From positions 34,263,262 to 34,327,261 of the forward strand of contig NC_091144.1 in the NCBI RefSeq assembly GCF_041381155.1: 64,000 nucleotides of DNA, in the 5' to 3' direction. Under the pieces are notes generated by a model. It was not told where the DNA came from, did no database searches, and was given only the letters and a program-made list of their open reading frames with translations. This document shows, in pieces, positions 1 through 9,400 of this stretch. Within the stretch, counting starts at the first letter, position 1; every line of letters starts with the position of its first letter. Position numbers and translations under genes: made by a program. The stretch is from Argopecten irradians. Its lineage: Eukaryota; Mollusca; Bivalvia; Pectinida; Pectinidae.

Positions 1-180
1 AGAGAAGACTTACGCTTATATTTGGATTTCCCTGGTCAAATTTACTTACCTTAAATTGGTTTACAGATAACGATATACACATGTACATCGAAAAAAATGT
101 CAATGTAATATACTGTTTAATATTTTCTACAACAAGAAATATCTACTAAAAACATCATTTATAATATTTAAAATATTGAA

Positions 181-498
181 ATGGTCATCATGCCGTCGAC
201 ATGTTACAGATGTGGGTTAAGATTTGGACCAAACCATCTAAGTTACTGCAAGGCTGTTTATGCTATGTGCCACATTTGTCGAAGAATCGGGCATTTTGCT
301 GAAGTCTGCTTCAACGCCAATCGGTTTAGGACTATTATAACAGTTCCTTTAACGAATCCGAGTCAGTTTACTTCTGAATATGAACCGAAAAGACAGACTG
401 AAGAATCGCAAAAACGAGAAGGCAAAAAGAAAAAGAAATCAAACTGGAAACGGAGAAGAGATGCCGAACGGAGGAAAATTTTCTTGGAGAAAAAACAG
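181..498 (+). CDS. Zinc-knuckle (CCHC) protein, probable single exon of a larger gene or gag-like relic
   Basis: The reading frame opens at ATG 181 and encodes two Cys-rich knuckles near the start. The first is irregular (C-x2-C, then a His and a final Cys spaced wider than usual). The second is a canonical C-x2-C-x4-H-x4-C. A strongly basic stretch of Lys/Arg/Glu follows. The sequence CAG|gtaaac at 496-504 looks like a splice donor, and residues after it become AT-codon-rich and unlike the knuckle part, so I end the exon at 498 in phase 0. CCHC knuckles bind single-stranded nucleic acid. They occur in host RNA-binding proteins and in Gypsy/BEL gag, and nothing here decides between the two. 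No following exon was recognised downstream. If the donor is not used, the frame runs on to a stop at 633. Confidence 0.5.
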
Positions 499-670
499 GT
501 AAACATATTTATGAAATTCTTCGACAATAGTTTGTTTTACAAGTGCATATATAATGTATACTTTTCATTAAATGACAATTCAAGCTTGCTACACGGATTT
601 TTATCACTGGAAAAAAATTACATAACTCTATAAAAAGACGTAGCTAGATTATATATAATTACTTATAATT

Positions 671-1030
671 AAGTTGTGGGTTTTATTAGTTAAACGTCCT
701 TCATATTAACAGCAGTGCCATGTAAGAACATTCCCAGTTTGTTGGTGGAGGAAAACCGGAGTACCCGGAGAAAAACCACCGTCCAACGGTTATTACCTTT
801 ACATTATATAATTACTTATAAATAAGTTTTGGGTTTTATTAGTTAAACGTCCTTCATATTAACAGCAGAGTCATGTAAGAACATTCCCTGTTTGTTGGTG
901 GGGGGAAGCCGGAGTACCCGTAGAAAAACCACCGTCCAACGGTCAGTACCTGGCAATTTACTGACTCACATGAGATTGGAACACGCGACCCAGAGTTGGA
1001 GGGCCTGTGGTGATATATTAAAAAAGCTGT
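671..1030 (-). repeat. Two adjacent copies of a mollusc tRNA-derived SINE (partial, then longer)
   Basis: Two direct copies start at about 671 and 831. Each begins with a GGTTTTATTAGTTAAACGTCC-like block and continues through a segment reading GGAGTACCC(G)GAGAAAAACCACCG. The same sequence appears at 46,925-47,150 with a recognisable tRNA-like head, so the SINE is in the minus-strand sense and these copies keep the tail and body. The first copy stops near 795. The second reaches a degenerate ACATGAGATTGGAACACG segment, the equivalent of the reversed B-box region. Confidence 0.6.
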
Positions 1031-1250
1031 TATATCGTTATATATGTACAGTCGGTAGATTTTGTATTTACATTTCATCACAGTATTCAAGAAATGTGAA
1101 ACAGTGCCCTCGTAAACAGCGTCATTAGCAATACTTTTAAGAGTTCAAAAAAGAAGTCGATTCTGATCCACCCAAATTCTTTCCAATCGTTAATTCACAC
1201 TGGCAGACCAATGATTCTCGTGACTTTTAATTCTTTGTCAGACGGAGATA

Positions 1251-1445
1251 ATACACTGTATGGATGGGGATCATACACTGTATAGACGGGGATCATACAC
1301 GCCCCCGAATCAGACAAGAAACTTCGGCAAAAAAAAAAAAAAATATATATATATATACATATATATATAAAAAAGCCAGATAATATAGGCAGGTTTAGCG
1401 GACTAGTATCAGGTTAGTAGAAATCGTATCAGGTTTGGACGATAG
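1251..1445. repeat. Seed copies of the 22-bp repeat, A/TA microsatellite, half of a small TIR element
   Basis: At 1,251-1,300 there are two or three isolated units of the same 22-bp motif that forms the array at 1.84-2.57 kb. At 1,329-1,372 an A-run passes into (TA)n. At about 1,375-1,445 the sequence AATATAGGCAGGTTTAGCGG matches one arm of the small palindromic element at 34,484-34,566. No coding signal was seen. Confidence 0.5.
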
Positions 1446-1837
1446 AGTTATCGTTCTTTGCCCCTAACGTCATTAGCAACAAGATGGCGGTCAAGTAACG
1501 CTTCGCGACGACGGCACTCAAAAAGATGGAGACAAAATGTTTGAATGATAGCACTGATGACCATTTTCAAAGCAAACCGAAATCGGCAACACTTATTTAG
1601 GATTATTTAACAGAAATGGACTATGACAACGTATTCCAGTCTTCAATGAGGTGAAAATTGTTTAAGTTTTGAGTCGTTTTGGTTTCCATACTCAGTACAT
1701 AATGCATTTTGCAGTTACTTCATTGAAAGGGTCTTCGACAGGATAAATTCGTTACACAGTTTGTTAGTGACCTAATACGGAAAAAAAATATTGGGTCTAA
1801 AATAAACTTGTATCGGGCGAGGCGATGTTGCGAAGAG

Positions 1838-2573
1838 TATGGTCGGAAATCATACACTTTATGGACGGAGATCATACACTGTATGGACGGAGATCATACA
1901 CTGTATGGACGGAGATCATACACTGTATGGACGGAAATCATACACTGTATGGACGGAGATCATACACTGTATGGACGGAGATCATACACTGTATGGACGG
2001 AGATCATACACTTTATGGACGGAAATTATACACTGTATGGACGGAGATCATACACTGTATGGACGGAGATCATACACTTTATGGACGGAATCATACACTG
2101 TATGGACGGAGATCATACACTGTATGGACGGAGATCATACACTGTATGGACGGAATCATACACTTATGGACGGAGATCATACACTGTATGGACGGAGATC
2201 ATACACTGTATGGACGGAGATCATACACTTATGGACGGAGATCATACACTGTATGGACGGAGATCATACACTGTATGGACGGAGATCATACACTGTATGG
2301 ACGGAGATCATACACTTTATGGACGGAAATTATACACTGTATGGACGGAGATCATACACTGTATGGACGGAGATCATACACTATATATGGACGGAAATTA
2401 TACACTGTATGGACGGAGATCATACACTGTATGGACGGAGATCATACACTTTATGGACGGAAATTATACACTGTATGGACGGAGATCATACACTGTATGG
2501 GCGGAGATTATACACTGTATATATGGACGGATTTCATACACTGTATGGACGGAGATCATACACTGTATGATTA
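1838..2573. repeat. 22-bp minisatellite, about 33 units
   Basis: The unit reads ATCATACACTGTATGGACGG plus AG (22 bp) and is repeated almost without interruption. Variants are CTTTATGG for CTGTATGG and occasional 1-2 bp indels. Each unit contains the inverted pair CATAC/GTATG. Because 22 leaves remainder 1 on division by 3, all three forward frames stay open across the array and read the same 22-residue pattern in different registers. That is a consequence of the repeat and not evidence of a protein. No start context, splice signal or domain supports translation. Confidence 0.95.
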
Positions 2574-2809
2574 TGATTGAGTGCTAATTTCTTTGTTGAT
2601 GTACAACATAATGATATATGACAGCTCAACTAAAGGATTGGCTTCAACATGACCTCATGATTTCTGTAGATAACCGTTCTGCACATATTAGCCCAATCAA
2701 GTGACCATGCGCCATTTTTTATCACATCACAAGGCTAGCTCGCTATTAGTTGGTACTGTACATGGTTATATGAAGAATGTGATTTATGACCGGTATACAG
2801 TGTATATCA

Positions 2810-3055
2810 CCCTCGATACTCCATTGGTTCCGATCACTTACCATCTGTACACCCCTGGAATATCTCAAAAGAGCCGTATAACGGTACACTGTGGTTGGCT
2901 GTCTGACTTTGATGTTGGTCGTCGCTCTTCCTGTAGTCTTCAAAGGCTTGTGATTGGTCAAAGTGTTCCGCTGAGCTGCCTTCAATTGTTCTATGAGATA
3001 GTCCAGGGGTGTAGAGATCGTAAGTGATCGGAACCCCTGGTAGTATCGAGGATGA
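2810..3055. mobile_element. TIR element family P, copy A (internally deleted MITE)
   Basis: Begins CCTCGATACTCCATTGGTTC and ends with the inverted form GAACCCCTGGTAGTATCGAG. Compared with copies at 5,574, 46,295 and 60,393, it lacks a piece just inside the left arm. Non-autonomous: no transposase reading frame. Confidence 0.75.
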
Positions 3056-5506
3056 GTGTGTATGAAGACTCCTATGAAGCCAGAAAGGCCATTGAAAAGA
3101 AGTATTGAGTTATCTTTTATATACATATATATGTGTTCTATGTACTCTGAAAATCTCCATCAGAAATAAAACTAATGTGAAAATTTGGAAAAATAAAATT
3201 ATAACTTTATCCAATCTAATTAAAATTAGACTTGTAATTCCGCTCCACTACGATACTCTACGTTACGCTCCATTGAACTTTATCTGGCACAAACCCCACT
3301 AGTATAACTAATTATAAACAATCAAAGCTGTAATTGTGTTATAAGCTTGTTATATATATATATAACCAGAATCACAATGTATCTACATTTTGTACGTCCT
3401 GACAGACTTAGCTCGTTGACGAAGCTACAAACGTACGTCCTTGCATATATATCTGATATATGCACCTTCAGAAACATTTCTGTTACCACGGAGAATGTCA
3501 AATCAATAACATCAATTACACCGGATTTATATTTAATTTTTTCATAAAACATGGAATACTATACACACTACATTGTATGTACTTGAATAAACATTATTTA
3601 CATTTGTATGCACTAATATAATTAGATTACAGTAGCTTGTTCAGGGGAAATTAGTTTATAAATCCTTTAAAGCGAAAACAAAACAGAGGAAAATAAGCCA
3701 AATTAACAGGCTGCTGACATGTCCGAACAGGGTTATGTCCCTGGATACCAGACGTGGAAATCCCAAAATATTATTTTAGGACATGTTGTAACAACCGGGG
3801 AATCCCCCATTTCGCCGACAGAGCAAATAATTAACATATTTTGCTTATTGCTGTCATTTCACGACCCTCAATTGCACCTTTTATACACATAACAATTGTC
3901 AAAGCTATGCAATGCATAATCGATATCGATTTTCGCAATATTAGTATGATTTGTCCGTTTTCCATTGGTTGACATTAATATCGGTAAGGGTATATAGTGG
4001 GGAAACCCCATCACGTGGTCTAGAGATTTACATTCGGAACTCCTCGTACTTTATACCATATTTACACTTATCAGGAACTCGTCCCAAAGTAGGACCTCAC
4101 CAATATCTTCCAAAGTCCTTTATATCTCCACTTGCATATATACAAAACATTTCTTCACTTGCATATAGGCCTATAGTTAGGCAATTGTATCTTATAGATA
4201 ATACACTTAATTTTTGTGTGGTTTCCGAAACAGAAATGAACTGAAAAGTTGTTCACTATGGTATTACATGTAATTATATAAAGCTACAATATTAAGAATT
4301 AAAAAAAAATGTATACACATATATATATACATGTTTACATATATATACACATTTTCTTTTTGATGACGCTGTTAGCTAAGCACAAGGACCCGGGACTGTT
4401 TCGTCAGTAAACTAAGCATGAACAATTTGATATGCTACTCGCCCAAAGGCTCGTGGCATATCAGATTTTTAACGAGTTTGATAAATTTCATATCACATAG
4501 CCAGTCATGTAAGATCCTCTATTTAGTTTGTATATTTTCATATCGTAAAATAAGAAATATTGACTGAAATTTAAAATATTTCATACACCGGTCAACTCCT
4601 ATTTCCCAACATTCATGGGAAATATGGAACTACTAGAAAACGTCACTTGAAAAAATACATTTAAATTACAACATACATGTACATTTTGTATAAAGCATAT
4701 CGTCTCGATCGCTATTTCCATATATTTTTTTAAGAAATTTTTTTTTTAGAAACTTCATTACGCACTACTATGTAAAGATTGTCTAGAAGATGTGCTAAGG
4801 TATTTTTTAAATACAGTTTTAGTTTTCTTATAAAGTGGTCATTTTCATTCTTTTAAAAAATCATATAAATCATACTAATCGCGATAATAGTTTATAACAA
4901 GCCATGCTAAAATGTTTAAACTTTGTATTGATGCAGAAATATCACACGTTCAAACGGAATGTAATTAAAAGTAGTTAGCCAAGGGAAAATACCTATAAAT
5001 CGTTCCTCTGCCTGTCAACAAAGACAAAGAAGTAGTTTGAAATCTCTGTATATCGCATTTGTTTCTGGTTTTACCTCCAAAGTCGGGAATCACGCTGGAT
5101 TTAATAAAAATACAAACGAAGTAATTTAAGTCACGTGTGTATACCTCATTCATGCCATTGGCCGAAATATAGAATAGTATTATGGGTAACTAGTGAACAC
5201 GTGATTGTGTGCTTACTTCTAAATATGGTGATAGTTTGCTTGCCATTTTTCTGGAAAAAAAATATTTATTTCAAAATAATTCAATTTTGCTGTAGCGAGC
5301 ATTTTCATTGGCTTAAAAATTTACTTTATCAGGCCATAAATGAAAAAATGGCGTCGCCGTTTGTAACGTTGCTTATGATTGGCTGAGATGACGGCGTAAT
5401 GATTTTATAGACAAAAGTTTTCCCAAAATGAATTTTGAACATTGAAGAGATTATCTTAATAAATTGAATTATAAGGATTAATTTGAATAGATTTTATATG
5501 CTATAG
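3056..5506. other. Intergenic, no gene recognised
   Basis: AT-rich with short spurious open frames. At about 3,215-3,275 there is a dispersed repeat segment whose reverse complement occurs at about 38,750-38,805 (shared core ATTAGACTTGTAATTCCG). TA-rich microsatellites lie near 3,350 and 4,310-4,350. Nothing resembling an exon was found. Confidence 0.5.
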
Positions 5507-5568
5507 AGATATAACACAAAAATCTGAGTGTACTAATCCGAGTACACTCAGATTTTTGTGTTATATCT
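5507..5568. repeat. Perfect 28-bp inverted repeat with 6-nt loop
   Basis: The arms start AGATATAACACAAAAATCTG and pair exactly over 28 bp around the loop AATCCG. It ends six bases before TIR element copy B. It could be a fold-back insertion or a hairpin RNA precursor. No promoter is evident. Confidence 0.9.
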
Positions 5569-5573
5569 ACATG

Positions 5574-5887
5574 CATCCTCAATACTCCAGGGGTTCCGAT
5601 CAGATATGATCTCTACACCCCTGGACAATCTCGTAGTAAAACTTGAGGCAACAGAACAGGTAATTTAGTCCTTTGGTGTACATCAAAATAGCCGTATAAC
5701 GGTACACTGTGGTTGACTGGGTAGTTTTGAAGTTGGGCGTCGCTCTCTCTGTAGTCTTCAAAGGTAATCTTTTCAGGTCTGTGATTGGTTCAGATCTGTT
5801 CACCTGAGCTGCCTTCATTTTTACTATGAGATAGTCCAGGGGTGTAGAGATCGTAAGTGATCGGAACCTCTGGTGTATCGAGGATGA
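5574..5887. mobile_element. TIR element family P, copy B (about 314 bp MITE)
   Basis: Nearly full-length. The left end is CATCCTCAATACTCCAGGGG and the right end is the inverted complement, TATCGAGGATG. Arms of roughly 60-70 bp enclose a conserved core with CGTATAACGGTACACTGTGG. No coding capacity. Confidence 0.85.
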
Positions 5888-6227
5888 TCTACATGTAACA
5901 TAAAACAAGGACGTATATGAGACTCGATAAGACAAGTATGCATAAAAAAAAAACTATTCAAGTTAATCTATTCAAGTTAATCCTTAAATATTTAACTGTT
6001 AGACTCCAAAAAAAGCGAAGATCGGCTACTCCCGGCTGCATTCGTAGAATTCTAAATTTATATTTACTTACTACGTTTAACTACAAAAAACGTGTGTTTT
6101 GTACCATTATCGGAGAAAAGCCCCGCGGATCTAGGTTTCATTAGCAACATTTGAAATCGCTAAGTCGCCCGCTAGCTTTTTGGGAAGCTAATACTAATTC
6201 GAGTTACCTCCCTTCGTTCACTCGACT

Positions 6228-6302
6228 ATGGCGAGCTGAATGGGTCGAGCTAGTAATAGATACTCCAATTGGGGCGAGCTGACACAGGAGAGTTCCGAAT
6301 GA
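6228..6302 (+). promoter_or_regulatory. Two short upstream ORFs in the SIMC1-like 5' leader
   Basis: ATG 6,228 reads MAS-stop (6,228-6,239). ATG 6,240 immediately follows and reads 20 codons to TGA at 6,300-6,302, overlapping the next ATG at 6,299 as ATGA. The main start chosen is ATG 6,323, with A at -3 and G at +4. If the leader is transcribed as drawn, these uORFs could lower or gate translation. The transcription start is not known. Confidence 0.4.
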
Positions 6303-6322
6303 TCTCACATGCTACAAACAAA

Positions 6323-6466
6323 ATGGACCCTATCATCGTAATATCAGACGATGAATGCACAGAGAGTGAGGAAAATGACGAAGAGAAGCCTGGACGTACA
6401 AGTGATACTCAAACACTCGATTTTGAGCGTGATATGGAACTGGCTATCAGACTCAGCTTGATGCAG
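6323..6466 (+). CDS. SIMC1-like: SIMC1-like exon 1: SIM plus UIM
   Basis: Encodes residues 1-48 and ends at CAG|gtatat in phase 0. Residues 3-11 (PIIVISDDE) form a textbook SIM: four hydrophobic residues then Ser and acids. Residues 33-48 (DFERDMELAIRLSLMQ) fit the UIM pattern: acidic lead, hydrophobic M38, A41 and S45 at the signature positions. About 22 acidic or flexible residues separate them. The frame continues cleanly into exon 2. Confidence 0.8.
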
Positions 6467-9400
6467 GTATATTAGCAATCAAACATTGAAGATGAACTTT
6501 GAATGATAGATACGTAGATCTCAGGGGGTTACCTACCGAATAGATAGGCCCATCGATACATTAAAAGCCTACTTCAGAATCGTACTTAGACCTTCATAGG
6601 ATCGGCGTATCGTCATGACCTGGTTTTATGATATTGTTATAAGGACTAACTCCACGCTTTGATGATTGATCTAGACTGCCCAGTCTTGAAATAGTCGATA
6701 CAAATACCAGGGTTTTTTACAAGAGTACAGTAGCCTAGCAGGTATGACATTACCTATCTGTGTATCTATCAACACCTAGAAACCTACATAATTACCAACC
6801 CACTATTGAATTAATATACCTTGTCTGATACGAGTAAGAAAAAGTTGTAACTTTCATAAAACAAATTTCAATACCGATACTGCTTAAAATTATAATGTAA
6901 GACCATGATGTAAACTACCATAACATGAGAGTTGACTGGCATGGTCAGCCGTTTTTTTTTATCGGACATTACTTTACTGACTGTCGAAAAAACATGACGT
7001 AATGTTCCAATTAAAAAGTGTCTTGTCGTGCTATACCATTAACATTGTTGGAGTAGATGTAAACATGCATCATTGAACAATTACAAGGTACCCCGAACCT
7101 ATAGATGCTCCACCGCCGACCCAACATAAACAATACTCATCATTTGAAGTACAATAATTGGTGTTTATACACGTAAATATGTCTAATTAACGCAAAATAG
7201 AATAATTCATTTTGCTTTTGATGCATGCACAATCAGGGTATAATTTGTAGTGCCACAGAATTTTTTTGGGACACAATTAATTGTTTTTAAATATTTTTTA
7301 TCTTGAAGTAAAATTAGAAGCTCAAACTTTTCAATGGTGGTAATTATGTAAAGTAATTACATGTAAGTAACTTTTGTAATTGAAGAAAAATATTAAAATA
7401 CTGATTAGTCTGTTCCTGTTTTTGATAGAGAAAAATATTGTTTGACAGCGGTGAAGCATATCTTACTTAAGCTTTAACATTAGATTTTAGAAAAACTTGT
7501 TTCAATTTTGATGTAAATTGTATCGAATTCGAAGATGAGTTATTTCCTGGAGGGGAAGTGCATGTGTACATGTATAACCCTGCATTACAGTGCATGGTCA
7601 ATGCTTAATTAATTGATATAGCCACAGTATAAATGTATAATAATATTCCTCTCTTCTAGAGAGATTAATGTTGAACATCAGACAAAATATTCATGACCTA
7701 GCTACTCTGTGCTAACTCTATGGGTAGCATTTTGGGCATTTTGCTAATGGTAGACACTAATTGCTAAAATAAAAATAATCATTTAAGCATTTTTTGCTAA
7801 GCCATTTTTTTCGCTGAAGAAAGAAAATAGATTAGTAATTTCATTTTTTTCATTCTGAATACCTGAGCTATCAAATTCATGATTCAAGATGGAATTTAAA
7901 AGCCTGAACATTTGTCATTCCAAGTGTTACGCTGAAAAAATAAGGCCTGGTTATGGCCTTGAGGAATAGGGAGGGATATGTGGAGGAGTATGAAAATATC
8001 ATGTTCTTTTTTTATTTTCTAAGTTTACTTTTAACAATTAAAAGCATTGCACATTTTGCCCTATGCGCTATTGTAGATATCACTCATATTTTTAGTAATT
8101 TTTAAAGGACAAAAAAGTGACTTTGTGGAACACTAGCTTTGTTCTAAAAACATTTCTTTTTTGCTAAAGAAAAAAGAAAGGTTTTAGCAACTTTTGCTAA
8201 GGTGTTTTCTGATCTAGAGCTACCAGAGCTACTGTAGTTATCAAGTCAGATCCCTGACCGAGGTCATACTTATAATATGTTTATATGTAAATCCTGCGAT
8301 TTGTTATACATATTATAATTTACATTTTCATTCCAGTCCCACTATGTAACCTTACCAAGTGCAGCTGGCATTCATCAGTCAATGAACTGCCATTCACTTA
8401 TTATCATTTTGGCACACATTAATTATTGTGCCAGCGATCACAGCATCTTCTAGATCTGAAATCCACGAGTCACAGCTCTACGTTTGTGACCGGGTCACTG
8501 ACCGGGTCACAAACATAGAGCTGTGACTCGTGGGTTTCAGACGATGGTGATCACGTAAGATGTCAGTTATGACTTTGACAATAATGAATATCACAGAATG
8601 TTTTTATTCATTTTAAATGCAAAATCCCTTGGAATTTCATCACAAAATTGTTATCAATTATATATAAGCATTGAACGTCTTTCAGTCGGTATTCATAACC
8701 AATATAGCAAAGTATTAAGTGATAGTTTCATTTTACATTATTACAGCGTAATAATAAGCCTGGGTCATCAAGTTCAGCATCACATTCAGAAAACCCTGGA
8801 TCATCAAGTTCAGAAGTGCAGTCAGAAAAGCCCTCCAACTCCAAGAAGGCTTCAATGCACAACAGATCATGGTGCAAAATACGTCCAAAATTGAAGAGAA
8901 TGAAGCAAGGATCAGAGAGCCCCAATCAACAGATTTGTATTGAGGACTCAGACGAGCTGCCAGACCTGAACAGCGATGAGGAATGTATTTATGTAAAAGT
9001 GTTTGAGGGAAAAATAAACAAGGATAGTGACTGTAAGGTAGTTGAGGAAGATATGCACAATGATAGCGACTGCAAAGTGGTTGATGGGGAAATAAACAAC
9101 GATAGTGACTGTATGATCGTTGATGAAACAGATACAGAATCAATTAGTGGCTCAAACACAGTCCAACCAATGAGTATTGAACCAACAACATCCACGTTTA
9201 GTTCATCAAACAAACCTGACGGTTCAAAAACATCAGAATCCACTCAAGCTGAGGAAGCCAAAAGCAGTAAAAGTGGAAGAAAAATTCCTTTTCTTTCGTC
9301 TGAAGGATGCGCCAGATTGTCACGGATCCTTAAAACTGTCCGTCATAAGAACTTACAGAAATCAAAAAGTGTGGAAGAAAAGAGTAAAGAAGAAAATAGT

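Larger units (their letters stand above)
6467..8746 (+). other. SIMC1-like intron 1
   Basis: A 2.3-kb intron. It contains a TTAA-family MITE (7,103-7,463) and a long near-perfect palindrome (8,455-8,541). Degenerate TTTTGCTAA motifs recur around 7,730-8,220. No additional exon was recognised. Confidence 0.6.

Noticed and set aside
1808..2587. Three overlapping plus-strand frames of 243-259 codons
   Set aside because: They exist only because a stop-free 22-bp repeat rotates through all frames; no independent coding evidence.
8733..9243. Minus-strand frames of 84-136 codons
   Set aside because: Antisense to the repetitive poly-SIM exon of the SIMC1-like gene.
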